DNA from: an uncultured Prevotella sp.
Lineage (GTDB): Bacteria > Bacteroidota > Bacteroidia > Bacteroidales > Bacteroidaceae
Direction: 5' to 3'
Assembly: GCA_905235905.1 (NCBI GenBank)
Contig: CAJONO010000089.1
Span: 1-63,772 of the forward strand
Length of the DNA stretch: 63,772 nt
Shown in pieces: positions 27,759 to 36,962 of this stretch; the stretch's first letter is position 1; every line of letters starts with the position of its first letter. The notes beneath the pieces are model-generated. The model was not told where the DNA came from, did not search any database, and worked only from the letters and a program-made list of their open reading frames with translations. A program made the translations under genes and the position numbers.

Positions 27759-27783
27759 ATTAGACGCAGAAACTGCGTCTAAT
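27759..27783. promoter_or_regulatory. Perfect inverted repeat at the GntR stop codon
   Basis: ATTAGACGCAG and its complement, separated by AAA, form an 11-bp-arm palindrome that includes the GntR stop codon. No T-run follows, so it is not a classical terminator. It could be an mRNA processing or stabilising hairpin or a protein-binding site between the two exporter modules. Confidence 0.65.
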
Positions 27784-28135
27784 GTTGCATGTCGTAGGCC
27801 ACTTTAACATCTTCTAACGTAATGCCAAGCAATTGCATCTGCCTGAACAGTTCTGGCAACCGTTCTTGCATGAACGTTTGGCGGCGCTCCTTCAGTATCT
27901 GCTTCTTTGCGCCAGGAGTAACGAAGTAGCCCAAGCCACGCTTATTATATATAATGTTCGCACGCGAAAGTTCGTCGTAGGCCTTCACTGCCGTATTGGT
28001 ATTCACCTCCAAAAGCACGGCATACTCGCGCACCGAGGGTATGCGGTCGTCGTCCCGATAGGTGCCGGCCAGGATTTCATCGCAGAGGCGGTCGGCCATC
28101 TGGATGTATATCGGTTTGTCGTTCGTAAATGTCAT
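27779..28135 (-). CDS. GntR family transcriptional regulator, YtrA-like
   Basis: A 118-residue protein with a winged helix at about 12-78 (DRIPSVREYAVLLEVNTNTA is the recognition region) and a short helical tail, as in the YtrA subfamily, which lacks a large effector domain. Such regulators usually repress their own ABC-transporter operon. Its gene overlaps the upstream permease gene by 4 bp (ATGA). A candidate operator lies at 29786-29819 before the operon. Confidence 0.9.
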   Translation of the reverse strand: MTFTNDKPIYIQMADRLCDEILAGTYRDDDRIPSVREYAVLLEVNTNTAVKAYDELSRANIIYNKRGLGYFVTPGAKKQILKERRQTFMQERLPELFRQMQLLGITLEDVKVAYDMQH

Positions 28136-28953
28136 AGGTTCACAAATTTATGGGTTACGACCTGCCAGCGGCAGAACAATCGGTAGGCCAGCCACGTAAA
28201 GAGTGCCGCGCAGCATGTATAGATAACGGTCAGACCTCCATAAAAGAGTATGCGCGGAATGCCATTGGAGTACAGATATAATCCAGAGCCATTGTACAGC
28301 GTAGCCCAGATGGCAAACAGCAGGACGGCCGTAGCTGAAGTGGCGATGAAGTGGAATTTTTTGAAGAACACGCCGCCCAAAAGGAAAAAGGCATGGATGG
28401 CAGCGAGTAGGGCATATAACCACGTGACACAAAACACATTCACCCATAAGCCGACAACCGCATCTCCAGACATGCGCGGGAAAGCGCCAAAGAAATAGAC
28501 AGTGGCCACCTTCACGGGGTAGTTGGCCATACACAGGTAGACGATATGGATGAGGTCGGCCACAAAGAATGTCAGTGTGCCACCTACCAACGAGAATGCC
28601 ACCATATATATCCACCTTGACAGGAACTTCTCCAAGTTTGTGGCCGGCAGCATCAGCCAGGCGATGCGTTGCTGTTTCTTCTGCTCGTTGCGGTAGAGTA
28701 TGCTGGCGGCAATGAGAAAGTAAAAGAACAAGGCAACTGCACTGAAACCGCCTACTGCCTCGCAGACTCTTAAGGAGAATTTTTCCGGATGAGTGTTGTA
28801 CCAATTTGAATCATAAGCTATATTATGGGCATACCAGAAGAAGAACAGGTAGAGCAGCAACATGGCGAGTGCGCCCCACAGCATAGGTTTCAGACCTTCA
28901 ACGAAGTCGAGCTTCAGCACACGACCGAAGCGAGTCATATCAAAGTTTTTCAT
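28132..28953 (-). CDS. ABC-type multi-pass membrane protein (permease)
   Basis: A 273-residue hydrophobic protein with about six transmembrane segments, starting near residue 20 (LKPMLWGALAMLLLYLFFFW). No family motif is obvious, but it lies between and overlaps by 4 bp both an ABC ATPase gene and a YtrA-like regulator gene, the standard layout of YtrA-controlled exporters. It is the likely membrane partner of that ATPase. Confidence 0.75.
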   Translation of the reverse strand: MKNFDMTRFGRVLKLDFVEGLKPMLWGALAMLLLYLFFFWYAHNIAYDSNWYNTHPEKFSLRVCEAVGGFSAVALFFYFLIAASILYRNEQKKQQRIAWLMLPATNLEKFLSRWIYMVAFSLVGGTLTFFVADLIHIVYLCMANYPVKVATVYFFGAFPRMSGDAVVGLWVNVFCVTWLYALLAAIHAFFLLGGVFFKKFHFIATSATAVLLFAIWATLYNGSGLYLYSNGIPRILFYGGLTVIYTCCAALFTWLAYRLFCRWQVVTHKFVNL

Positions 28954-29768
28954 TTTACAAGTCCTTTCGTTACAGCGTTAAACAATAGTTCAAGATTCAT
29001 CTGCGTCTCGGCCTGGCCTTCCTGCCTGAGCGCCATCACCGCATTGCCCTGTAGCGCGGGTTCGGCGTAGATGACAGGAAGGCCGTCGTCTACCGAACGG
29101 TATTCAAACACATAGCGCTCCATAATTTCTGCCACCGAGGCATTGAGCAGCAACTCGCGCTGGTTGAGCATGAGCACATGGTCGAGCAGTGCCTCGACAT
29201 CGTGTACCTGATGGGTGGAGATAATCACGGTCTGGTCGTCGCTCATGTTCTGCGCCACGGTCTTTCGGAACTGGCTTTTCGAAGGAATGTCGAGGCCGTT
29301 GGTAGGCTCGTCCATCAGCAGCAGCTTCGTATTGGTAGCCAAGGCAAAAGACATGAAAACCTTCTTTTTCTGACCCATCGACAGTGAGCGCAGCTGTAGG
29401 TCGGTAGCCAGCTCGAAGTCGCGCAGGCAGACCTCTAAGTGCTCCTTGCTGAAGCGCGGATAGAACGGGGCGTTCAGCTCTACGAAGCGCTCAAGCGTCA
29501 CCGATGGCAGATCGAACTCCTCCGGCACGAGAAACACCTCCTGCAGCATCTCGGTGCGCCGCTCGCCAGAGACGATGCCGTCTACGCTCACCTTGCCCGT
29601 CGTGGGGCGCAGCAGTCCCGCAATCAGATAGAGCAACGTCGACTTGCCCGTACCGTTCTTTCCTAACAATCCATAGATCTTGCTTTCCTCAAGCTGGAGA
29701 CTGAACCCGTCGAACACCCATTCTTTCTGGTGTGGGTAGCGAAAACTGATATTGTTTATCTCTATCAT
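28950..29768 (-). CDS. ABC transporter ATPase of the GntR-controlled operon
   Basis: A 272-residue protein with Walker A GLLGKNGTGKST near 33-44, a signature variant LSMGQKKKVFMSFAL near 130, Walker B LLLMDEPTNGLD near 151-162 and H-loop STHQVHD. The C-terminal 70 residues are an extension. It is the first gene of the minus-strand cluster, overlaps the permease gene by 4 bp, and is preceded by a long inverted repeat likely bound by the GntR regulator. Confidence 0.9.
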   Translation of the reverse strand: MIEINNISFRYPHQKEWVFDGFSLQLEESKIYGLLGKNGTGKSTLLYLIAGLLRPTTGKVSVDGIVSGERRTEMLQEVFLVPEEFDLPSVTLERFVELNAPFYPRFSKEHLEVCLRDFELATDLQLRSLSMGQKKKVFMSFALATNTKLLLMDEPTNGLDIPSKSQFRKTVAQNMSDDQTVIISTHQVHDVEALLDHVLMLNQRELLLNASVAEIMERYVFEYRSVDDGLPVIYAEPALQGNAVMALRQEGQAETQMNLELLFNAVTKGLVK

Positions 29769-29785
29769 AACAAACGTGTTTTAGC

Positions 29786-29819
29786 GTACTACTTAAATAG
29801 AACACCGTAAAAGTAGTAC
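29786..29819. promoter_or_regulatory. Candidate GntR (YtrA-like) operator
   Basis: The perfect 9-bp inverted repeat GTACTACTT ... AAGTAGTAC has a 16-bp spacer, 18-51 bp before the first ATG. One half overlaps the minus-strand sequence TACTTTTA, a near match to a -7 box, so a bound repressor would block transcription. Confidence 0.65.
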
Positions 29820-30184
29820 AAATTCGGATACAATGCAAATATTTTTACATATATTTCGACAAAAAGAGCAATCTTTAACATCTCGCAAGACATCCTCACT
29901 CTCCTTCGGAACCACGTCATGAATATTTATTCAACTATGCAAATTTTGTAAGTGTTTGATATTAAGACGATTACGAACGAAGTTGAATTATCCCGCAATT
30001 CATGCTGAATTCCAGGACAAAACAGCATGAATTGCGGCAGAGTTCAGCATGAATTCTGAGACAATTCGACCTTGCAAGCCGAAATGTATGGTTATGCAAG
30101 CCTCACGGTGCAACCTTTTCACAAAATCAAGAATAAAAAAACAAAAAAAATCGGAAATGATGGTCATATTACAATTAATTGTTG
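29820..30184. repeat. Divergent intergenic region with inverted composite repeat, copy B
   Basis: No protein is supported here. The core (29916-30099) is the inverse of copy C. It has a TGAATATTTATTCA palindrome (29920-29933), then a degenerate unit at 29975 and 15-bp units starting at 29997, 30019, 30041 and 30063 with 7-bp spacers, then the flank GCATAACCATACATTT (complement strand, about 30082-30097). It separates the GntR operon from purB. Confidence 0.8.
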
Positions 30185-30192
30185 TACCTTTG
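30185..30192 (+). promoter_or_regulatory. -7 box of the purB promoter
   Basis: TACCTTTG, 36 bp before the ATG. The -33 region is a weak match. Confidence 0.55.
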
Positions 30193-30228
30193 CCAACAAA
30201 AAGATAATTATCCGATTAGAAACACATC

Positions 30229-31596
30229 ATGGAACTTAGCAAACTGACAGCCATCTCGCCTATTGATGGCCGCTATCGTGACAAGACCGAACCCTTGACC
30301 GAGTATTTCTCAGAGTACGCATTGGTGCGTTATCGTGTGCGGGTAGAGATAGAATATTTCATCACTCTATGTGAATTGCCACTTCCACAGCTCGTCGATT
30401 TCAACCACGACTTGTTCGAACAGTTGCGCGACATCTACCGGCAGTTTACGCCGACAGAAGCCCAGCGCGTGAAGGACATCGAGAAGGTGACCAACCACGA
30501 CGTGAAGGCGGTAGAGTACTACATCAAGGAAAAGTTCGACGAGATCTCAACCCTCAATTCTCAACCCTCAACCCTTACCCCTTACAAGGAATTCATTCAT
30601 TTCGGTCTGACTTCTCAGGATATCAACAACACCAGCGTACCTCTTTCTATCAAGGAGGCACTCGAACAGGTTTACTATCCGCTGCTGGAAGAGCTGATTG
30701 AGCAGCTCAACGACTATGCCGAGGAGTGGAAGGCCGTGCCCATGCTGGCCAAGACCCACGGACAGCCTGCCTCCCCCACCCGACTTGGCAAGGAGGTGAT
30801 GGTCTACGTCTACCGCTTGGAGGAACAGCTGCGCGCCCTGAAAGAGACACCCATCACGGCCAAGTTCGGCGGCGCCACGGGCAATCTGAATGCCCATCAT
30901 GTGGCCTATCCCACGATGGACTGGCGTGAATTTGCCAACCACTTCGTCAGCGAGAAGCTGGGGCTGGAGCGCGAGCTGTACACCACCCAGATTTCGAACT
31001 ACGACTGGCTGGGTGCCCTGTTCGACGCCATGCGCCGCATCAACACCATCATTATCGATCTGGACCGCGACTTCTGGATGTACATATCAATGGAGTATTT
31101 CAAACAGAAAATCAAGGCTGGCGAGGTAGGTTCGAGTGCCATGCCCCATAAGGTGAACCCCATTGACTACGAGAACTCAGAAGGCAATCTGGGCATGGCC
31201 AATGCCATTCTGGCATTTTTGGCACAGAAATTGCCTGTTAGCCGATTGCAGCGCGACCTGACAGACTCGACCGTGCTGCGCAATGTGGGCGTACCCATGG
31301 GCCACTCGCTCATTGCCTTCCAAAGCACGTTGAAAGGACTGCGCAAGCTCATCCTGAACGAGGAGAAACTGCATGAAGACCTGGAGCAGACATGGGCCGT
31401 CGTGGCCGAGGCCATCCAGACCATCCTGCGCCGAGAGGCCTATCCGCATCCCTACGAGGCACTGAAGGCCCTGACACGCACCAACCAGAAAATGACCGAG
31501 GAAACCATTCATCAGTTCATCCAGACACTGGAAGTCAGCGACAGCGTGAAGCAGGAACTGTTGGCCATTACGCCGTGGAACTATACAGGAATGTAA
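30229..31596 (+). CDS. purB: Adenylosuccinate lyase
   Basis: A 455-residue protein that catalyses two fumarate-releasing steps of purine synthesis, on SAICAR and adenylosuccinate. KVTNHDVKAVEYYIKEKFDE near 85, HFGLTSQDINNT near 124 and the fumarase-superfamily signature GSSAMPHKVNP near 300-310 with its mobile catalytic loop are all present. Residues about 106-116 (STLNSQPSTLT) are encoded by a heptad repeat and expand a loop that is shorter in other PurB proteins. It has its own promoter. Confidence 0.96.
   Translation: MELSKLTAISPIDGRYRDKTEPLTEYFSEYALVRYRVRVEIEYFITLCELPLPQLVDFNHDLFEQLRDIYRQFTPTEAQRVKDIEKVTNHDVKAVEYYIKEKFDEISTLNSQPSTLTPYKEFIHFGLTSQDINNTSVPLSIKEALEQVYYPLLEELIEQLNDYAEEWKAVPMLAKTHGQPASPTRLGKEVMVYVYRLEEQLRALKETPITAKFGGATGNLNAHHVAYPTMDWREFANHFVSEKLGLERELYTTQISNYDWLGALFDAMRRINTIIIDLDRDFWMYISMEYFKQKIKAGEVGSSAMPHKVNPIDYENSEGNLGMANAILAFLAQKLPVSRLQRDLTDSTVLRNVGVPMGHSLIAFQSTLKGLRKLILNEEKLHEDLEQTWAVVAEAIQTILRREAYPHPYEALKALTRTNQKMTEETIHQFIQTLEVSDSVKQELLAITPWNYTGM
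30545..30586. repeat. In-frame heptad repeat in purB
   Basis: About four clean units (TCTCAAC, CCTCAAT, TCTCAAC, CCTCAAC) plus two degenerate ones lie in the coding sequence of an important purine gene. Confidence 0.85.
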
Positions 31597-31740
31597 ATAG
31601 AAAAATAAAAAAATAAAAAAAATAAAAATTGAAAAATTAGAAAACGAGAATCAAACGACAAAAAGGGGGACCGGGAGGTTCCTAATTATCAACACATTTT
31701 AAACACATTATTTTAAACACATTTAACAGTATTAAGAGTT

Positions 31741-33219
31741 ATGGAATTCGAGAACGAAAAGAAACAGGAAGAACAGACTGCGCAAGAGCAGCAAGGCAGC
31801 CGTGAGGGCTACCAGAAAGAGTACCGGCCAGTAGGACGTTCGCCGCGTCCGCGTATTCACACATCACAGAGTAGCAGCGCAGGCAGCTATGAGCGCCCCA
31901 GCTACAAGCGCAACAACGACGAAGAGGGCGGTTTCCGTCCTGAAGGTTTCGGTGCCGGCCTACAGTCGGCCAGTGGACAGCGCCAAGAATACGGTCAGGG
32001 CTATCGTCCCCGTCAGGAATACGGTCAGGCCCGTCAGGGCTACCAGCAACGCCAGGGCGGCTATCAGCAGCGCCCACAGCAAGGCAGCTATCGCCCCCGT
32101 TACAATCAGGCTACCGACGAGCAGCCACAGAGTGAGGGATTCCAGCCTCGCCAAGAATACGGTCAGGCCCGTCAGGGCTATCAGCCCCGTCAGGGCGGCT
32201 TCCAGCAGCGCCAAGGATACGGTCAGGCCCGTCAGGGCGGTTATCAGCAGCGCCAAGGGTACGGACAGGCCCGTCAGGGCTATGGCCAGCGTCCGCAGGC
32301 AGGCGGCTATCAGCAGCGTGGCGGCTACGGTCAGCGTCCGCAGCAAGAATACGGTCAGGCCCGTCAGGGCTATCAGCAACGTGGCGGCTATCAGCAGCGA
32401 CAGAAGGGCGGCTACCGTCAGCATACGGCCGACTATGATCCCAATGCAAAGTACAGCTATAAGAAGCGTATAGAATATAAGGAACTGAACTTCGACCCCA
32501 ACGAGCCCGTCCGTCTGAACAAGTTCCTCGCCAATGCAGGCGTTTGCAGCCGCCGCGAGGCCGACGAGTTCATCCAGGCTGGCGTGGTGACTGTCAACGG
32601 TCAGGTGGTCACCGAACTGGGCACGAAGGTGATGCGTACCGACGACATCCGTTTCCATGACGACCCCGTGACATTGGAGAAGAAGGTCTACGTGTTGCTG
32701 AACAAGCCGAAAGACTATGTGACCACCAGCGACGACCCACAGCAGCGCAAGACAGTCATGGATCTGGTGAAGAACGCCTGTTCCGAGCGCATTTATCCCG
32801 TGGGACGGCTCGACCGCAACACCACGGGTGTGCTTCTGCTCACCAACGACGGCGACCTGGCTTCGAAGCTCACACACCCAAAGTTCCTTAAAAAGAAAAT
32901 CTATCACGTCTTCCTCGACCATAACGTAACAGCCCATGACATGCAACGCATTGCCGAAGGCATCATGCTCGAAGACGGTGAGATCAAGGCCGATGCCATT
33001 GAGTATGCCAGCGATACTGATAAGAAGCAGGTGGGCATTGAGATTCACTCAGGCAAGAACCGGATTGTGCGCCGCATCTTCGAGAGCCTGGGCTACAAAG
33101 TGACCAAGCTCGACCGCGTTCAGTTTGCCGGCCTGACGAAGAAGAACCTGCGCCGTGGCGACTGGCGCTACCTGACAGAGGAAGAGGTAGACCGCCTGCG
33201 CATGGGTGCTTACGAATAA
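31741..33219 (+). CDS. RsuA/RluB-type pseudouridine synthase with a large disordered YGQ/RGG N-terminal domain
   Basis: A 492-residue protein. Residues about 1-240 are low complexity, rich in Gln, Gly, Arg and Tyr, with five YGQARQG units and many YQQR, RQGG and QRGG blocks. This is followed by an S4 RNA-binding domain (about 257-315, [18 protein letters not shown]) and the catalytic domain with [19 protein letters not shown] near 353, whose Asp is the catalytic nucleophile. The catalytic half alone has the usual family length. It modifies a uridine in 16S or 23S rRNA, probably in the nucleoid or ribosome-rich cytoplasm. The domain resembles eukaryotic FUS-type low-complexity sequences in composition only. 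Confidence 0.92.
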   Translation: MEFENEKKQEEQTAQEQQGSREGYQKEYRPVGRSPRPRIHTSQSSSAGSYERPSYKRNNDEEGGFRPEGFGAGLQSASGQRQEYGQGYRPRQEYGQARQGYQQRQGGYQQRPQQGSYRPRYNQATDEQPQSEGFQPRQEYGQARQGYQPRQGGFQQRQGYGQARQGGYQQRQGYGQARQGYGQRPQAGGYQQRGGYGQRPQQEYGQARQGYQQRGGYQQRQKGGYRQHTADYDPNAKYSYKKRIEYKELNFDPNEPVRLNKFLANAGVCSRREADEFIQAGVVTVNGQVVTELGTKVMRTDDIRFHDDPVTLEKKVYVLLNKPKDYVTTSDDPQQRKTVMDLVKNACSERIYPVGRLDRNTTGVLLLTNDGDLASKLTHPKFLKKKIYHVFLDHNVTAHDMQRIAEGIMLEDGEIKADAIEYASDTDKKQVGIEIHSGKNRIVRRIFESLGYKVTKLDRVQFAGLTKKNLRRGDWRYLTEEEVDRLRMGAYE

Positions 33220-33248
33220 CAAATGATTTGAGATTTGACCAAATAAAG

Positions 33249-34694
33249 ATGAAAAGAACAAAGATTATCGACGTGCTGAAGAGCACGGAATACGGCAAGG
33301 ATGTCTGTGTGAAAGGCTGGGTGCGTACGCACCGCTCTTCCAAGGCAGTCGACTTCATCGCCCTGAACGACGGTTCTACCATCAAGAACGTTCAGGTGGT
33401 GGTCGATCCCACGAAGATTGACGAGGAACTGCTGAAGCAGGTCACCACGGGTGCCTGCATCGGCGTTGTCGGAGAACTTGTTGCCAGTCAGGGAGCCGGT
33501 CAGGCTTCAGAGATTCAGTGCAAGAGCATTGAGGTCTATGGCCTTTGCGGCAACGACTATCCCATGCAGAAGAAAGGACAGTCGTTCGAGGTGATGCGCA
33601 AGAACGCCCACATGCGCCTGCGCACCAACACGTTTGGCGCCGTGATGCGCATCCGTCACAACATGGCAATGGCCATCCACACCTACTTCCACGAGCACGG
33701 CTTCTACTATTTCCACACGCCGCTGATTACCGCCAGCGACTGCGAGGGAGCCGGCAACATGTTCCAAGTGACCACCAAGAACCTCTACGACCTGAAGAAG
33801 GACGAGAACGGAAAAATCATCTACGACGACGACTTCTTCGGCGAACAGACCTCGCTGACCGTCTCTGGCCAGTTAGAGGGCGAGCTTGGCGCTACGGCCT
33901 TAGGAGCCATCTACACCTTCGGCCCCACATTCCGTGCCGAGAACTCGAACACTCCGCGCCATCTGGCCGAGTTCTGGATGGTAGAGCCCGAGGTGGCCTT
34001 CCTCGACCAGGAAGAGCTGATGGACCTTGAGGAAGACTTCATCAAATACTGCGTTCGCTGGGCACTCGACAACTGCAAGGATGACCTTCAGTTCCTGAAC
34101 CAGATGATTGACAAGACCTTGATTGCCCGTTTGGAAGGCGTTTTGAAGGACACCTTCGTGCGCCTGCCCTATACCGAGGGCATCAACATCCTGCAGGAGG
34201 CTATCAAGAACGGCAAGAAGTTCGAGTTCCCCTGCAATTGGGGCGACGACCTGGCTTCAGAGCATGAGCGCTATCTCGTTGAGGAGCACTTCAAGAAGCC
34301 CGTCATCATGACCGACTATCCACGCGCCTTCAAGTCGTTCTACATGAAGCAGAATGTGCCCGTCGATTCTGTCGACGGGGCAAGCATCGGCTACAAGGGT
34401 GCCGTGGCTCCCGGCCCCACGATGCAGGGCACCGACGTGCTGTTCCCGCAGATTGGCGAGATTATCGGTGGCTCGGTTCGTGAGGAAAGTTACGACAAGC
34501 TTATGGGCGAAATAAACCGTCGCCAGATGGACCAGACCCACCTGTGGTGGTATATCGACACCCGTCGGTGGGGTTCGTGCCCGCATGCCGGCTTTGGTCT
34601 CGGCTTCGAGCGTCTCATCCTGTTTGTCACGGGCATGCAGAACATTCGCGACGTAATCCCCTTCCCACGCACACCCAAATCAGCAGAATTCTAA
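33249..34694 (+). CDS. asnS: Asparaginyl-tRNA synthetase
   Basis: About 481 residues. The ATG at 33249 ([10 protein letters not shown]) is preferred over an upstream TTG that falls in a GATTTGA repeat. An OB-fold anticodon-binding domain ([20 protein letters not shown], about 20-40) is followed by a class II catalytic core: [20 protein letters not shown] (motif 2 region) near 227 and [15 protein letters not shown] (motif 3) near 445. Charges tRNA-Asn with asparagine. An intrinsic terminator follows. Confidence 0.96.
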   Translation: MKRTKIIDVLKSTEYGKDVCVKGWVRTHRSSKAVDFIALNDGSTIKNVQVVVDPTKIDEELLKQVTTGACIGVVGELVASQGAGQASEIQCKSIEVYGLCGNDYPMQKKGQSFEVMRKNAHMRLRTNTFGAVMRIRHNMAMAIHTYFHEHGFYYFHTPLITASDCEGAGNMFQVTTKNLYDLKKDENGKIIYDDDFFGEQTSLTVSGQLEGELGATALGAIYTFGPTFRAENSNTPRHLAEFWMVEPEVAFLDQEELMDLEEDFIKYCVRWALDNCKDDLQFLNQMIDKTLIARLEGVLKDTFVRLPYTEGINILQEAIKNGKKFEFPCNWGDDLASEHERYLVEEHFKKPVIMTDYPRAFKSFYMKQNVPVDSVDGASIGYKGAVAPGPTMQGTDVLFPQIGEIIGGSVREESYDKLMGEINRRQMDQTHLWWYIDTRRWGSCPHAGFGLGFERLILFVTGMQNIRDVIPFPRTPKSAEF

Positions 34695-34702
34695 CAATTA
34701 CA

Positions 34703-34739
34703 AAGGCCCTTCGAAAAAATTCTCCGAAGGGTCTTTTTA
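34703..34739 (+). terminator. Intrinsic terminator after asnS
   Basis: GGCCCTTCG pairs with CGAAGGGTC (one wobble) around an A/T-rich loop, followed by a run of T. Confidence 0.85.
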
Positions 34740-34755
34740 GAAATCCCTATCTGTA

Positions 34756-35472
34756 ATGAATCACCCGGCATTAAGATACAAAGACCTGTTCATCGATTTC
34801 GACGATACGCTCTACGACACCCACGGCAATGCAGTCATCGCCCTACGCGAAACCTACGAGGCCTTTGCCCTCAATCGCTACTTCCCCACCCCACAGATAT
34901 TCTATGACGCCTATTGGCGGGCCAACATCGACCTTTGGACGCGCTATTCGAAAGGCGAGATAACTCGCAGCTATCTGATTGTAGAGCGCTTCCGCCGACC
35001 GCTTAGTGCGGGGAAGGGCTTAGAAGTAACCGAAGACCTATGCCTGAGAATGAGCGACTGCTTCCTCGATTACTGTTCGTCGAAGCCAGGCGTGGTAGAA
35101 GGCGCACACGAGCTGATGGATTATCTGCATCGTCGAGGCTATCGAATGCACATGTGCAGCAATGGGTTTCACGAAGTGCAATACAAAAAGCTGGCAGCCT
35201 GCGGTCTTAGAGACTACTTCGACACCATCATCCTTAGCGAAGACGCAGGGGCAAACAAGCCCTCGGCAAAGTTCTTTGACTTCGCATTCCAACAGTCGGG
35301 AGCCAGTCACGAAGCCACGCTGATGATAGGCGACAACCTGCAGACAGACATCATGGGTGCCCAGTCGGCTGGCATCGACACACTTTTCTTCAATCGCTAT
35401 CCAGCCCATGAGACATCACAGGCTGCCACGTTTACCGTGACCAGTCTGAAAGCTATCATGGACATACTCTGA
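34756..35472 (+). CDS. yjjG: HAD-family noncanonical pyrimidine nucleotidase, YjjG-like
   Basis: A 238-residue protein with HAD motif I FIDFDDTLYDT near 11-21, motif II MCSNGF near 133, motif III Lys in GANKPSAKFFD near 165 and motif IV GDNLQTDIMGA near 192. YjjG-type enzymes dephosphorylate non-canonical pyrimidine nucleotides and protect the nucleotide pool. It starts 17 bp after the asnS terminator, so it is probably expressed from a weak or read-through promoter. Confidence 0.85.
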   Translation: MNHPALRYKDLFIDFDDTLYDTHGNAVIALRETYEAFALNRYFPTPQIFYDAYWRANIDLWTRYSKGEITRSYLIVERFRRPLSAGKGLEVTEDLCLRMSDCFLDYCSSKPGVVEGAHELMDYLHRRGYRMHMCSNGFHEVQYKKLAACGLRDYFDTIILSEDAGANKPSAKFFDFAFQQSGASHEATLMIGDNLQTDIMGAQSAGIDTLFFNRYPAHETSQAATFTVTSLKAIMDIL

Positions 35473-35713
35473 TTTCTTCTTTCCACCTTTCACGCCTCTT
35501 ATAACTAACGGTTGTTTGACTGCTTTACAGTAGTAGGTCACGCTTCCCAGCATGACATCCGCCATAGAAGCTACACTTCCCAACGGATGGTCTCTTGGGG
35601 TGATGCCCATGATGCGGCCACCGCTACCAGTAGCGTCGCCAACATCAGCAATAGTCGAAGTGCATAAAAAAGTGCCAACTTGACTTGAACGATCGTTGAA
35701 AGTTTCCAAAAAG
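35473..35713. other. Gap without a supported gene
   Basis: Both strands were examined. Minus-strand open frames here contain a hydrophobic stretch in one frame and a basic stretch in another, which could be a decayed gene, but nothing is recognisable. Confidence 0.4.
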
Positions 35714-35746
35714 TTTGGTCGTTTACCCAATTATTCTTACATTTGC
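35714..35746 (+). promoter_or_regulatory. Promoter of the AraC-family regulator gene
   Basis: TTTG (35714-35717) and TACATTTG (35739-35746) are separated by 21 bp. It lacks the 24-bp element found before the other three promoters of the mannan locus. Confidence 0.7.
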
Positions 35747-35767
35747 ACAGAGAAAAGAACCAAGCCG

Positions 35768-36652
35768 ATGGAAACAAAAGTTTTGCATGAGATTGCCCCG
35801 CTGGGCGAACACGACTTTATGTATGTGGCCGACCGCCACAAGAAGGAGTTCGACTACCCCATTCATTGCCACGAAATCATGGAGCTGAACTTTGTGGAGA
35901 ACGCCGCCGGCGCCCGTCGAGTGGTAGGCGACAGCAGCGAGGTGATTGGCGACTACGACCTAACGCTCATCACCAGCAGCGACCTGGAGCACGTATGGGA
36001 GCAGCATGAGTGCCGGAGCGAAGACATTCACGAGGTGACGGTGCAGTTTTTCATTCATTTCGAAGACGAGCACACGCCCTTCCATACCAATCCCTATAAG
36101 TCTATCTACGAGATGATGATGCGCGCCAAGCACGGCCTCGCCTTCCCCATGACGGCCATCATGACGGTCTACCACCGTTTGGTGAAACTGTCCTCTATAG
36201 ACGATAAGTTTCTGATGGCACAGGAATTGTTTTCCATCCTCTACGAGCTGTCGAAGTTCGACGACGCCCACGAGCTTGCATCTTCCACCTTTGCCAAGGT
36301 CGATGTAAGCAGCGAGTCGCGGCGTGTGCTGAAAGTGAAGGACTACATCAAAACCCACATCAACGACGATCTGCGCTTGGAACAGCTGGCCGACCTTGTG
36401 GGCATGACACCCACGGCTTTCAGTCGTTATTTCAAGCTGCGCACGGGCAAGAACCTCTCAGAGTATATCGTGGACATCCGCTTAGGTCAGGCAGCCCGCC
36501 GATTGGTCGATACCACCGACTCTGTCAGTGAGATATGCTGGACAACAGGCTTCAACACACTCTCCAACTTCAACCGCCTATTTCGCAAGCGCAAGGGCTG
36601 CAACCCCACGGAATTCCGCGAGAAGTATCAGAAGACGAAAGTGGTGATATAG
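35768..36652 (+). CDS. AraC family regulator with cupin-like sensor, probable activator of the mannan locus
   Basis: 294 residues from the ATG at 35768, which lies 21 bp after the -7 box. The N-terminal cupin-like domain (DYPIHCHEIMELNFVEN near 32) may bind a sugar. The C-terminal double helix-turn-helix spans about 190-290, with LRLEQLADLVGMTPTAFSR and SEICWTTGFNTLSNFNRLFR. It immediately precedes the glycan-utilisation genes in the same orientation, so it is the leading candidate to bind the repeated 24-bp element at 36963, 40370 and 52388. Confidence 0.88.
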   Translation: METKVLHEIAPLGEHDFMYVADRHKKEFDYPIHCHEIMELNFVENAAGARRVVGDSSEVIGDYDLTLITSSDLEHVWEQHECRSEDIHEVTVQFFIHFEDEHTPFHTNPYKSIYEMMMRAKHGLAFPMTAIMTVYHRLVKLSSIDDKFLMAQELFSILYELSKFDDAHELASSTFAKVDVSSESRRVLKVKDYIKTHINDDLRLEQLADLVGMTPTAFSRYFKLRTGKNLSEYIVDIRLGQAARRLVDTTDSVSEICWTTGFNTLSNFNRLFRKRKGCNPTEFREKYQKTKVVI

Positions 36653-36677
36653 CGTACGTAGCCATTCGGTCTTTGTC

Positions 36678-36857
36678 TGCATATTCTTGCATTTTGAGGC
36701 TTCACGGAAACGCGTTTGAAATTCAGACTGAATTACGATGCAATTCAGCCTGAATTGTCGTATAATTCAGCCTGAATTGCAACATAATCCGCATTGAATT
36801 ATAACACACTGTAAATCAGACGATTGCAAAATCCAGAAAATGAATAAATATTCATAA
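36678..36857. repeat. Composite repeat, copy C, with 22-bp array and ARG-box-like palindrome
   Basis: The left flank (TTGCATTTTGAGGCTT) is followed by four 15-bp units starting at 36720, 36742, 36764 and 36786 with 7-bp spacers, then ACACACTG. The palindrome TGAATAAATATTCA (36841-36854) lies 40 bp after the array. The same layout, inverted and with nearly the same spacing, occurs at 29916-30099. The rest of the gap between the AraC gene and the next promoter holds nothing else I can identify. Confidence 0.85.
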
Positions 36858-36962
36858 GTAATCGTTCTTAAAAGGGTGGGAAACTTCTGAGAATAATTCA
36901 TAGTTCATAATTCTCTTCTTAGCTGTAGGATAATTGTGGATTTCCTCCTCCTTTCCTGCAAA

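Noticed and set aside
35416..35777. Minus-strand open frames between yjjG and the AraC gene
   Set aside because: They overlap the end of yjjG or the AraC promoter and match no family; a decayed gene is possible but not supported.
29920..36854. TGAATwwwwATTCA palindromes as functional ArgR sites
   Set aside because: No arginine genes are adjacent and both copies are part of a larger repeat, so I list them as repeat components and keep regulation as a hypothesis only.
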